A DNA stretch of 64,000 nt from Gemmatimonadota bacterium. Lineage in GTDB: Bacteria > Gemmatimonadota > Gemmatimonadetes > Longimicrobiales > Gaopeijiaceae. The DNA is taken from contig JAJDXM010000079.1 in the NCBI GenBank assembly GCA_022823225.1, positions 16,232-80,231 on the forward strand, given 5' to 3'. The notes below the pieces were generated by a model. It was not told the DNA's origin. It was given only the letters and a program-made list of their open reading frames with translations, and ran no database searches. A program made the translations under genes and the position numbers. This document shows positions 36,780 through 45,213 of the stretch, piece after piece; the stretch's first letter is position 1; every line of letters starts with the position of its first letter.

Positions 36780-37984
36780 ACACCCGCGCCATTCTCGTCG
36801 GGCTGGGGCTGGGGTTGGGGCTGGGGGTCGCCGCGTCCGCGACCGGATCTCCGTCCCTCCTCCGGGCGGCCGAGGCCGTGGAGCCGCTGGGCCAGGTCTT
36901 CCTGCGCGCGATCCAGATGGTCGTCATTCCGCTGGTGGCTGCGGTGGTCTTCGTGGGTGTTGCACGAATCGGAAACCTGCGCAAGCTCGGTCGGCTGGGG
37001 GGGCTCTCGGTCGGCTTCTTCTGGGTGACGACGCTGCCGGCGATCCTGATCGGGATGGGTGTGATGACGCTGGCGCTGACCTTCACTGCGCCGGTGCCGC
37101 CGCCCACGCAGGTGGCGGATCTGGACACGCAGGCGCCCGGCATGGTCGACTTTCTCGTCAACCTCGTGCCGAGGAATCCGGTCCAGGTCGCCGCCGACGG
37201 ATCCCTTCTCTCGCTGCTCATCTTCGTCGTTCTTCTCGCCGCCGCGACGACGACGCTGCCCGCGGACAGGCAGGAGAAGCTCACTTCGCTCGCCGAGACG
37301 CTCGGGGACGCGCTGATCAAGCTCATGACGTGGATTCTCTGGACGGCGCCCGTGGGCGTCTTCGGCCTCGCGGCACCGGTGATCGCGCAGACGGGGGTGG
37401 CCATGCTCCAGAACCTGGCCGTCTTCATCGTCGCCGTCGTGGTGGGACTCTTCATCCTCAAGGGTCTGGTGCTGCTGCCGCTCGTCCGGGTCCTGGGCGG
37501 GGTCCGGCCGGGGCGGTTCATCCGGGGCACGGTGGGCAGCTACACGGTGGGCTTCACTACGACCACCTCGGTGGGGACGCTTCCGATGATGCTGCAGGAG
37601 GCGGAGAAGCTGGGTCTGTCGAAGCGAAACTTCACGCTGGTGCTGCCGCTCGCGGCATCGATCAACCGTCCCGGCAGCGCGCTGTTCCAGAGCGCGTCGC
37701 TGGTGTTCCTTGCCGCCATGTACGGGGTGCCGCTCGACGCGGGGCTGGTTGCGGCGGCGGTGCTGGCGATCTTCCTCGCCGCGATGACGGTCGCGCCCGT
37801 GCCCAGCGCCAGCATTGTGTCGATGGTGCCGGCGCTTGATGTGGTGGGCGTCCCGGTCGCGGGCCTCGGCATTCTGCTCGGGATCGACCGGGTGCCGGAC
37901 GTGTTCCGTTCCGCGGCCAATGTGTTCGGCCACATGTCCGCCGCGACCACGGTCGACGCAATGTCCGGGAAGGGGAGGGGGTAG
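36776..37984 (+). CDS. Dicarboxylate/amino acid:cation symporter (DAACS family), variant motifs
   Basis: 402 residues with about eight membrane helices and two re-entrant hairpins. It follows the glutamate-transporter fold: FLRAIQMVVIPLVAAVVFVG, PRNPVQVAADGSLLSLLIFV, TWILWTAPVGVFGLAAPVIA. Key motifs differ from GltPh: HP1 reads TTTTSVGTLP instead of a serine-rich SSSATLP, and TM7 has NRPGS in place of NMDGT, so the cation-binding aspartate (Asp312 in GltPh) is missing. It may use another ion or be an exchanger. The start is GTG 36776, overlapping the cyclophilin stop. Confidence 0.85.
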   Translation: MNTRAILVGLGLGLGLGVAASATGSPSLLRAAEAVEPLGQVFLRAIQMVVIPLVAAVVFVGVARIGNLRKLGRLGGLSVGFFWVTTLPAILIGMGVMTLALTFTAPVPPPTQVADLDTQAPGMVDFLVNLVPRNPVQVAADGSLLSLLIFVVLLAAATTTLPADRQEKLTSLAETLGDALIKLMTWILWTAPVGVFGLAAPVIAQTGVAMLQNLAVFIVAVVVGLFILKGLVLLPLVRVLGGVRPGRFIRGTVGSYTVGFTTTTSVGTLPMMLQEAEKLGLSKRNFTLVLPLAASINRPGSALFQSASLVFLAAMYGVPLDAGLVAAAVLAIFLAAMTVAPVPSASIVSMVPALDVVGVPVAGLGILLGIDRVPDVFRSAANVFGHMSAATTVDAMSGKGRG

Positions 37985-37994
37985 AAGTCCCGGG

Positions 37995-39023
37995 TCAGGC
38001 TGTGCCGTCGATGTCGGTCCGCTGCTCCTCCCCGCCTCCGTCTACGAATTCGGCCGCCCCCCTCGGCAGCAGCAGATTGTCCGAGATCGCCGCGATTTCT
38101 TCGGCCTCACGCCAGGCCTGCTCCAGCCGCCAAAGCTCGCCTTCCAGCGCCCGGCGCTCCTGTTCCTCATGCAGCGCCATCTCCAGGGCGAGGCGCGTCG
38201 GCTTCGGGAGCCAGCGGACATCCACGCCGTGGTCGGCATACGGCCTTCGCACTACCAGCTCGCTGACGAAGCGGTGCGGCCGCCCGCTCGACTCGATCTC
38301 TGCGACGGCGGACTGCACGGCGCCGCGCGAGCCGCCCAATGCGTTGATCGGGGGCAGGGCGACGCTGAGAACGCGCAGGGCGTCCTCACCCAGGAACTGC
38401 TCCCTCCTCTTGACGAGGACGTGTCTGGCCACCGCGTCGACACAGAGTTCGCGCCCCTCGCCCACTGCGGTCAGCCTCAACCCGGCCAGCGCATTCCGGT
38501 TCATCCACATGGTGCGTCCGTCTCTCGTTCGAAAGACGGCGATGGGCCGGAAGCTGTTGAAGACCGTGGCGTAGTTCACGCTGTTCAGGCCCAGAAGCAC
38601 GCCGGCCAGGCCCCCGACCGCGCCGCCGACCGCCACACCCCCGGCCAGCGCGACACCCGCCGCCGACCAGCGCACGACGCTGCGCCGCCGCCGTCGTCCG
38701 AACTGGTCTCCGTAACGCCACGCCGCGAACTCGGGCCTGAGCGGCTTCCCGATCCGCACCAGCTCCAGCCCCTCCGCGTGCCGCGCCAGCCCGATGTGCT
38801 CGGTCGAGGTGCGGATCCGCGTCTCGCGAAACAGCTTCTCGCACATCTCGACCGCTTCCCAGCGTTCTTCCAGAGGCGTGAGGTTCCAGCGCTCGCACTT
38901 CCGGCAAACCACCCACAGCCGCCCCCTGGCCGCGTCGAAGGCGAGGCGGCGGCCGACCGGAAAGGCCTCCACGACCTCGTTGGCGCCGAGGGGCCTGGTG
39001 CAGAACATGCATGTCTGGTACAT
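37995..39023 (-). CDS. Zinc-ribbon-like membrane protein of unknown function
   Basis: 342 residues. The N-terminal CMFC (5-8) and CRKC (about 40-43) pairs form a likely zinc ribbon. Two hydrophobic stretches (WSAAGVALAGGVAVGGAVGG and LAGVLLGLNSVNYATVFNSF) follow at about 118-150. The second half is a soluble domain with WLPKPTRLALEMALHEEQER, then a glutamate-rich helix. No family is recognised. The 5' end of the propeller-linked small gene at 39044 lies just upstream on the same strand. Confidence 0.65.
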   Translation of the reverse strand: MYQTCMFCTRPLGANEVVEAFPVGRRLAFDAARGRLWVVCRKCERWNLTPLEERWEAVEMCEKLFRETRIRTSTEHIGLARHAEGLELVRIGKPLRPEFAAWRYGDQFGRRRRRSVVRWSAAGVALAGGVAVGGAVGGLAGVLLGLNSVNYATVFNSFRPIAVFRTRDGRTMWMNRNALAGLRLTAVGEGRELCVDAVARHVLVKRREQFLGEDALRVLSVALPPINALGGSRGAVQSAVAEIESSGRPHRFVSELVVRRPYADHGVDVRWLPKPTRLALEMALHEEQERRALEGELWRLEQAWREAEEIAAISDNLLLPRGAAEFVDGGGEEQRTDIDGTA

Positions 39024-39043
39024 GACCGTATGGTTCCAATGGC

Positions 39044-39337
39044 TCAGCGAACCGACTCGTCCGTCCCCGTCCGCGAGCGGTCCACGCTGAAGGGCCGCTC
39101 GCCCACCGCCGGCGACCCGTCCGGACCGGCGACCCGGATTCTGAGTATGTAGTCCCCATCCTCAAGGTCGGCGATGTCCACCGTGATCGCCATCGGTTGC
39201 GCCGATGTCGCCAGGGTCTCCGTCCACGAGACCTCCGGTACCCGTGAAGCCGACCTGATCCGGACCGCTTGCAAGCCGCGGGTGAACCACCCGGGTCGCT
39301 CGCCCTCGATCGAAATCGTGAACCGCAGGGGCCGCAC
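39044..39337 (-). CDS. Small beta-sandwich-like protein or gene remnant
   Basis: 97 residues from GTG 39337. The end (IADLEDGDYILRIRVAGPDG, ERPFSVDRS) looks like the last strands of a fibronectin/carboxypeptidase-regulatory-like sandwich found at the C-terminus of larger secreted proteins. There is no signal peptide, so it may be the tail of a lost gene. It lies 48 bases after the propeller gene on the same strand. Confidence 0.4.
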   Translation of the reverse strand: MRPLRFTISIEGERPGWFTRGLQAVRIRSASRVPEVSWTETLATSAQPMAITVDIADLEDGDYILRIRVAGPDGSPAVGERPFSVDRSRTGTDESVR

Positions 39338-39385
39338 CCTCGGTGCTCCGTCGCCCGGCGGCCGCTGAACGAAGAGCGCGCGCCC

Positions 39386-40786
39386 CTACCTGACCTCCAC
39401 CGGCAGTCTCTTCACGACGATGCTTGGGACATCCAGCTCGTCGAACTCCCAGAAGGCCGCGAGTCCGTCCGGGCCGAAGGCGGCCGGCATCCCCGTGTCG
39501 CCGGGGTCGTAGGTGCCGACGTAGCTGCGATCGGACCCGAAGACGTCGATCGGGCCATCATCGTCCCAGGGGTCCACGCCACGCCGCTGGATCCACAGAG
39601 CGCCCGCCCAGGCGGCCCGGATCGCCCGCACGACCGGAACTTCGGTAAAGAAGGGCCGGTTCTCGATCTGCTCCCGGCTGGAGTTGATGAACGCCGACAG
39701 CAGGGCAGCCGCCAATTCGTTGTCGGATTCACCCGCCAGTCCCTCGTTTGCCAGTTCCAGTTCCCGGATTTCGTGCTCGATGACCCGGGAACGGATGCGC
39801 CGGTCCACCGCTTCGGGCGCATGGGGCCGGCGCAGCACCTCGACCACCGGCCCGCCGCCGGCTTCGGCCAGCTTGATCTCGTAGGTCGACGAGTCGGTGT
39901 AGGCGATCGTGCCGTCCGGAAGAACATCCCAGTGGAACCTGGGCGCGAGGTGGAGATCGGCAAACAGCTCCCCTATCACCTTGTCGGCGACTCGGCGGGT
40001 GTTCTGCACATCGTTTTGCGAAAGCGCCTCGACTTCCTCGCGCGTCATGCGCCACCCCTGCAACACCGCTTCACTGACGGCGACATCGCCGCTCAGATCG
40101 ATTCGCTCCACGCCGTACTCATCGACCCCTGTTCGCTCGGCCTCTCGTTCCTGCATGCCCAGCAGTTGGCCCAGATTCCCCAGGAGATTGCCGACCCCGG
40201 TCGGCGCGCCCTGCGCCAACAGACCCGTGCCGTGCGGATCCGGCCGCTGGAGGATTCGCATGCCGTCGATTCCCGAAAGGAGATCATCCTGTTCGCCCAT
40301 CCGGACGAAACGCACGAGTTCTCCGTCCGGACCGAATACCTGGTAGGCGCGGTGACGCATGTCGGCCACGACGAAGTGCCCGTCGCGCCACACCACCAGC
40401 CCCGTCGGAGCACTGAACTCGCCCGGTCCTCCGCCCTGCCGGCCCACTGTCCTGATGAGCTCGCCATCCGGGCCGATCACGACGACCTGCGATGCCTCAA
40501 CGTCGAGATAGTGCAGTCTGCCGGCGCCGTCGAAGGCCAGGTCCCCCGAGTCGCTGAACAGTGCCCAGTCCGGCGCGTCCAGCCCGCCCACCCGGTACAC
40601 CTCGGGGAAATCGGCACTCAGCGGCCGGTCCTGCGCGGCGGCCGGAAACCATACGGCGGCGAGCGCGGCCAACAGCATGGCGAGCGTGAACGCGAGTGCG
40701 GGCAGCCAGATCGGCGCCTTGGGTTTCGGCGGCGCGGCCACCCGCTGAACGACACGCCCGCTTCGAGTGTATCTGGAACGGTCCAT
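39386..40786 (-). CDS. Membrane-anchored or secreted 6-bladed beta-propeller protein
   Basis: 466 residues. The hydrophobic segment is [20 protein letters not shown], preceded by a positively charged 25-residue tail, so it may stay anchored. It opens with [20 protein letters not shown]. Blades include [40 protein letters not shown] and [20 protein letters not shown]. It ends with the shared box ([40 protein letters not shown]). GAGG lies 6 bases before ATG 40786. Function unknown. Confidence 0.77.
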   Translation of the reverse strand: MDRSRYTRSGRVVQRVAAPPKPKAPIWLPALAFTLAMLLAALAAVWFPAAAQDRPLSADFPEVYRVGGLDAPDWALFSDSGDLAFDGAGRLHYLDVEASQVVVIGPDGELIRTVGRQGGGPGEFSAPTGLVVWRDGHFVVADMRHRAYQVFGPDGELVRFVRMGEQDDLLSGIDGMRILQRPDPHGTGLLAQGAPTGVGNLLGNLGQLLGMQEREAERTGVDEYGVERIDLSGDVAVSEAVLQGWRMTREEVEALSQNDVQNTRRVADKVIGELFADLHLAPRFHWDVLPDGTIAYTDSSTYEIKLAEAGGGPVVEVLRRPHAPEAVDRRIRSRVIEHEIRELELANEGLAGESDNELAAALLSAFINSSREQIENRPFFTEVPVVRAIRAAWAGALWIQRRGVDPWDDDGPIDVFGSDRSYVGTYDPGDTGMPAAFGPDGLAAFWEFDELDVPSIVVKRLPVEVR

Positions 40787-41053
40787 CGGCATCCTCGGTT
40801 GGAAGGCTCATCGTGTGCAACCGGCACCCCGTCCGCCCGCGACCACCCTATCCCCGGAATACGAACAGGAGGAGCGGAAGATTCAATCGCGGCACGCCGG
40901 TCCGCGCCCGTCCGCCCCGCCCCCGCTTTCGCGCGACCGGACCCACCATGTACCTTTCACCGTCTGTTTCCGTTCCCGGTTTCCGCCCCGCCCACGGCAG
41001 TCGCGGGCCCGAAGCCGGGAGCGACGTGGGACCCACGCAAGGAGCATTGCCAC

Positions 41054-42019
41054 GTGTCATCCGCGGCGCATTTCGCTTTCGAGCGGGACATCGTCGAGAT
41101 GGAGGGCCAGATCGTGCGGCTGCGCGAGATGGCGGCGCAGCGGGGCCTGGACGTCAGCGACGAGGTCCGGGTGCTGACCGCCAAACTCGAGGATCTCCGC
41201 GAGGAGACCTATCGGAACCTGGACGCGATGGAGCAGGTTCAGGTGGCGCGTCATCCCCGCCGTCCATACACCCTGGACTATATCGAGACCATCTTCACCG
41301 ACTGGTTCGAGCTCAAGGGCGATCGGTGTTTTCGCAACGACGAGGCAATCGTCGGCGGGTGGGCCCGCCTCGACGATCGGTCCGTCATGGTGATCGGCCA
41401 CCAGAAGGGCCGGGACATGAAGGACAACCTGCGGCGCAATTTCGGCATGCCGCACCCCGAGGGGTACCGCAAGGCCCTTCGCCTGATGAAGATGGCCGAG
41501 AAGTTCGGCCGGCCGGTGGTCACGCTGATCGACACGCCGGGCGCATATCCGGGCTTCGGCGCCGAGGAGCGCGGGCAGGCCGAGGCGATCGCGACGAACC
41601 TGCGCGAGATGGCCCGGCTGCGGGTTCCCACCGTCTCCGTCGTGATCGGAGAGGGCGGGTCGGGCGGTGCGCTGGCCCTCGGGGTAACGGACCGGATCCT
41701 CCTGCTCGAGCACTCGGTGTACTCGGTGATTTCGCCGGAGGGGTGCGCGGCGATCCTGTGGCGCTCGGCGGAGCGGCGTGCCGATGCCGCACGCGCGCTG
41801 CGGCTGACCTCGTCGGACCTGCTCAAGCTGGGGGTGGCGGACGAGATCATCCCCGAGCCGCCGGGCGGGGCGCACGCCGATCCGCCCACCACGATGGCCC
41901 GCGTCAGCGAGGTGCTGACCCGCCACTTGGCCGAGCTGGCCCGTGCGAAGACCGACCGCCTGCTGCGGGAGCGCTGGGCCAAGTACGAGGCTCTGGGCAC
42001 CTGGATCGAGGACGGCTGA
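41054..42019 (+). CDS. accA: Acetyl-CoA carboxylase, carboxyltransferase subunit alpha
   Basis: 321 residues, the size of AccA. With AccD it transfers CO2 from biotin to acetyl-CoA for fatty-acid synthesis. The pattern is complete: the N-terminal coiled region, RPYTLDYIETIFTDWFELKG, DRCFRNDEAIVGG, VMVIGHQKGRDMKDNLRRNF, TLIDTPGAYPGFGAEERGQA, GEGGSGGALALGVTDRILLL and SPEGCAAILWR. No ATG fits; GTG 41054 with AAGGAG about 10 bases upstream gives the family start. accD is not in the window. ricT follows 2 bases after the stop. Confidence 0.93.
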   Translation: MSSAAHFAFERDIVEMEGQIVRLREMAAQRGLDVSDEVRVLTAKLEDLREETYRNLDAMEQVQVARHPRRPYTLDYIETIFTDWFELKGDRCFRNDEAIVGGWARLDDRSVMVIGHQKGRDMKDNLRRNFGMPHPEGYRKALRLMKMAEKFGRPVVTLIDTPGAYPGFGAEERGQAEAIATNLREMARLRVPTVSVVIGEGGSGGALALGVTDRILLLEHSVYSVISPEGCAAILWRSAERRADAARALRLTSSDLLKLGVADEIIPEPPGGAHADPPTTMARVSEVLTRHLAELARAKTDRLLRERWAKYEALGTWIEDG

Positions 42020-42021
42020 CG

Positions 42022-42858
42022 ATGTCCGGCTTCGCCGAAGTGAGCTTCAAGGGCACGCGCCGGGGCTACTTCCGGTTTGACGCGCTCAATCTGACCCCCG
42101 GGGATCATGTCATCGTACAGGCGGACCGGGGCGAAGACATGGGCGAAGTCACTGCGGTCGGCAACATCGCCGAGCGGAAGTGCTCGTCGTCGGGGGGGTG
42201 CGCCACGCCCACGCCCACGCAGCGCGTTCTTCGCATGGCGGGCCCGGAAGAGATCGGGCGGGCCCGTCACAAGGCGGACGACGAGCGGCGCGCGCGCCGG
42301 GAGACCCGCAGGCACGTGGCCCGCCACGGCCTCAAGATGAAGGTCACCGAGACGGAGTGGCAGTTCGACCGCAAGAAGCTCATCGTGTACTTCACCGCCG
42401 AGAAGCGGGTCGACTTCCGCTCGCTGGTGCGCGACCTCGCCCGGGCCTTCCGCACTCGGATCGAACTCAGGCAGATCGGCGTCAGGGACGAGGCCGCGCT
42501 CCTGGGCGGGGTGGGGCGGTGCGGGCGCGAACTCTGCTGCTCCACATGGCTCCCGGAGCTGAAGCCGGTCAGTCTGCAGCTGGCGAAGGACCAGAGCCTG
42601 TCGCTCAATCCCGCCCAGATATCGGGGTGCTGCGGCCGCCTCATGTGCTGCCTGATGTACGAGCACAACAGCTACGTGGAATCGCGGCGCCGGTTCCCCC
42701 GCGAGGGACGCTCCCTCAAGACGGCCCTGGGCTACGAGAAGGTGCTGAGTGTAAACATCTTCAGCGATACCATCACATTGAGGAATGACGAAGGCGAGCA
42801 GCGCGTCGTCAAGGTGGATGAACTCAAGCGGGAAATGGCTGCCCGCCGGAGGAACTGA
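42022..42858 (+). CDS. ricT: PSP1-domain protein (RicT/YaaT family)
   Basis: 278 residues. The PSP1 domain has VTETEWQFDRKKLIVYFTAE, DFRSLVRDLARAFRTRIELR, and the cysteine cluster GRCGRELCCSTWLP with GCCGRLMCCLMYEHNSY. In Bacillus RicT (YaaT) works with RicA and RicF, binds iron-sulfur clusters through these cysteines, and supports RNase Y-dependent mRNA maturation. The partners are not seen here. It follows accA by 2 bases and precedes a proline-rich ORF and the pot operon, so it may be at the head of the same transcript. Confidence 0.88.
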   Translation: MSGFAEVSFKGTRRGYFRFDALNLTPGDHVIVQADRGEDMGEVTAVGNIAERKCSSSGGCATPTPTQRVLRMAGPEEIGRARHKADDERRARRETRRHVARHGLKMKVTETEWQFDRKKLIVYFTAEKRVDFRSLVRDLARAFRTRIELRQIGVRDEAALLGGVGRCGRELCCSTWLPELKPVSLQLAKDQSLSLNPAQISGCCGRLMCCLMYEHNSYVESRRRFPREGRSLKTALGYEKVLSVNIFSDTITLRNDEGEQRVVKVDELKREMAARRRN

Positions 42859-42861
42859 TCC

Positions 42862-43023
42862 TTGCCGGACTCGATCCTGCCGCCACAGCCGCCGAAGCCG
42901 CCGAAGCCCCCGCCCCCGCCGAGCCCTCCACGGCCGCCGTCGGGCCCACCACGCCCGGTGCCGCGCGGGGCGGGCACTCCGGCTCGCAATGCGCTTTTCG
43001 TGATGCCGCCGGGGGCGTCGTGA
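42862..43023 (+). CDS. Proline-rich small ORF between ricT and the transporter operon
   Basis: 53 codons from TTG 42862 with GGAGG about 9 bases upstream, and a stop overlapping the transporter ATPase start (GTGA at 43020-43023). The peptide is a third proline (PPQPPKPPKPPPPP and so on). Proline runs stall ribosomes, so it could be a leader that tunes translation of the next gene, or simply low-complexity sequence. No homologue is recognised. Confidence 0.4.
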   Translation: MPDSILPPQPPKPPKPPPPPSPPRPPSGPPRPVPRGAGTPARNALFVMPPGAS

Positions 43024-44123
43024 GCGGAAACGATGTCCACGTCGAGTTCGCCGGCGTCAGCAAGAGCTACGATGGGCGCACACTGGTCGTAAGGGACCTC
43101 GATCTGAGCGTCCGCACCGGCGAATTCGTCACGCTGCTCGGGCCATCCGGATCGGGCAAGACGACGATCCTGATGATGCTGGCCGGGTTCCAGACGCCGA
43201 CCGGCGGCGAGATCCGCATCGGGGGCCGGCCGATTCAGAACCTGCCGCCCCGCAAGCGCGGGATCGGGATGGTGTTCCAGAATTACGCGCTCTTTCCGCA
43301 CATGAGCGTGGGGGCCAACCTCGCGTTCCCGCTCGAGGTACGGGGAATGGCGGCCGAGGAGCGGCAGGCGCGGGTGGGGCGGGCGCTGGCGCTGGTTCGG
43401 CTGGAGGAACTCTCGGACCGGCGGCCGGGGCAGCTCTCGGGAGGACAGCAGCAGCGCGTCGCGATCGCGCGCGCGCTGGTCTTCGAACCCGAACTCGTGC
43501 TGATGGACGAGCCTCTGGGGGCGCTCGACCGCAGCCTGCGAGAGGAGATGCAGTACGAGATCCGCCGGATTCATCGCAGCCTGGGGGTCACGATCGTGTA
43601 CGTGACCCACGACCAGCAGGAGGCGATGGTGATGTCGGACCGGATCGCCGTGCTGCGCGACGGCGTGGTCGAACAGATCGCGCCGCCGGAGGGGCTCTAC
43701 GAGGAGCCGGAGCGGGCATTCGTAGCCAGCTTCATCGGCGAGAACAACCGGCTGCACGGGCGGGTCGCGGGGATGGTCGACCGGGACGTGTGCGAGGTCG
43801 AGACGGGTGGCGAGATGGTGCGTGCCCTCAAGGTCGCTCCGTGTGAGGTGGGGGACCACGTCACCCTGTCCATCCGGCCCGAGCGCGTCGAGATCAACCC
43901 GGAGCCCGGGCGCTACCGCAACGAACTGCGCGCGGAAGTGGAGGACCTGACCTTCCTCGGCGACCATCTGCGCGTGCGGCTGGCGGCGTGCGCGCGCGAA
44001 GACTTCATCGTGAAGATCCCGAACGTGCTCGGGCACGGCGGCCTGCTGGAGGGGGACGCTGTGCGGATAGGGTGGACCGCCAGCGACTGCCGCGCACTCA
44101 ACCATGAAGGAGGAGATGAATGA
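43020..44123 (+). CDS. potA: ABC transporter ATPase, polyamine type (PotA-like)
   Basis: 367 residues. It powers uptake by the permease pair encoded downstream. Walker A GPSGSGKTT, Q-loop FQNYALFPHMSV, signature LSGGQQQRVAIARAL, Walker B LVLMDEPLGALD and H-loop VTHDQQEAMVMSD are all present. A TOBE-type domain fills about 270-365 (VTLSIRPERVEINPE). The start is GTG 43020. The stop overlaps the binding-protein start by ATGA, so translation is coupled. Substrate (spermidine/putrescine or a related amine) is inferred from the operon. Confidence 0.88.
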   Translation: MSGNDVHVEFAGVSKSYDGRTLVVRDLDLSVRTGEFVTLLGPSGSGKTTILMMLAGFQTPTGGEIRIGGRPIQNLPPRKRGIGMVFQNYALFPHMSVGANLAFPLEVRGMAAEERQARVGRALALVRLEELSDRRPGQLSGGQQQRVAIARALVFEPELVLMDEPLGALDRSLREEMQYEIRRIHRSLGVTIVYVTHDQQEAMVMSDRIAVLRDGVVEQIAPPEGLYEEPERAFVASFIGENNRLHGRVAGMVDRDVCEVETGGEMVRALKVAPCEVGDHVTLSIRPERVEINPEPGRYRNELRAEVEDLTFLGDHLRVRLAACAREDFIVKIPNVLGHGGLLEGDAVRIGWTASDCRALNHEGGDE

Positions 44124-45208
44124 GGGTGAATATGCCCGGATTGCTGGCGGCGGTGCTGGCGATGGCCGCGTGCGGGACCGGATCCGACGCGCCCCGGTCC
44201 ATCACCACGGTGTCCTGGGGAGGCTCGTACGGGCGGGCGGTCAACGAAGGCGCGAACATTCCGTTCGCGGAACAGACCGGTATCCGCGTTGAGGTCGAGG
44301 ATTACAACGGCGGACTCGCCCAGATCCGGGCGCAGGTGGACATCGGCGAGATCCACTGGGACGTGGTGGACCTGGAGATCGCCGATGCCGTGCGGGGGTG
44401 CGACGAGGGGTTGCTCGAGCGGATCGACATCACTTCGCTGCCGCCGGGGGCGGACGGAACACCCGCCGAGGAGGACTTCGTTGACGATGGTCGAACCGAG
44501 TGCGGCGTGGGCAATCTGTACTGGTCCACCGTGTATGCCTACAACGCGGACAACATTCCGGGCGAAAAGCCGGCGACGATGGCCGATTTTTTCGACCTTG
44601 AGAAGTTCCCCGGCCGCCGGGGAATGCGGCGCGTCCCGAAGGTGAACCTGGAGTTCGCGCTAATCGCCGATGGCGTCCCGCTCGATCAGGTCTACGCCAC
44701 CATGGACACTCCCGAGGGGCTTGACCGGGCCTTCGCGAAACTGGAAACGATCAAGGACGAGGTGATCTGGTGGGAGGCGGGCGCCCAGCCGCCGCAGATG
44801 CTCGCCGACGGTGAAGTGGTGATGACCACCGCCTACAACGGCCGGATCTTCAACGCGCAGGTGCTCGAGAACCAGCCGCTGGTGATCGTCTGGGACGGGC
44901 AGCTGCTCGATGTGGGCCAGGTGGGGATCGTCGCGGGTACGCCGAGGCTGGAGGAGGCGCTGCAGTATCTGGCCTTCGCGACCAGCGCCGAATCGATGGT
45001 GCGGATCGCGCGCCGGATCTCGTACTCGCCCATGCGCAAGTCGGGGATGCCGCTGGTGACCACGCACGTCGTGGCTGGAGTGGAGATGGAGCCGCACATG
45101 CCGGCCAGTCCTGCCAATGTCGCGCGGGCCCTGCGCTACGACTGGGCCTGGTGGGTCGATCACGCGGACGAACTCAACGAACGCTTCAGCGCCTGGCTGG
45201 CCCGCTGA
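44120..45208 (+). CDS. potD: Lipid-anchored solute-binding protein, polyamine type (PotD-like)
   Basis: 362 residues. Lipobox LAMAACG. The extracellular binding fold has TTVSWGGSYGRAVNEGANIP, VEDYNGGLAQIRAQVD, YWSTVYAYNADNIPGEKPAT, MTTAYNGRIFNAQV and WDGQLLDVGQVGIVAGT, matching the PotD/PotF group. The precise amine ligand cannot be read from sequence. ATG 44120 overlaps the potA stop, with AAGGAGGAG upstream. Order potA-potD-potB-potC differs from the E. coli potABCD order. Confidence 0.87.
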   Translation: MRVNMPGLLAAVLAMAACGTGSDAPRSITTVSWGGSYGRAVNEGANIPFAEQTGIRVEVEDYNGGLAQIRAQVDIGEIHWDVVDLEIADAVRGCDEGLLERIDITSLPPGADGTPAEEDFVDDGRTECGVGNLYWSTVYAYNADNIPGEKPATMADFFDLEKFPGRRGMRRVPKVNLEFALIADGVPLDQVYATMDTPEGLDRAFAKLETIKDEVIWWEAGAQPPQMLADGEVVMTTAYNGRIFNAQVLENQPLVIVWDGQLLDVGQVGIVAGTPRLEEALQYLAFATSAESMVRIARRISYSPMRKSGMPLVTTHVVAGVEMEPHMPASPANVARALRYDWAWWVDHADELNERFSAWLAR

Positions 45209-45213
45209 GAACC

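Noticed and set aside
36365..37933. A 522-codon histidine- and arginine-rich minus-strand frame
   Set aside because: It mirrors the symporter's third codon positions; low-complexity composition and no start context.
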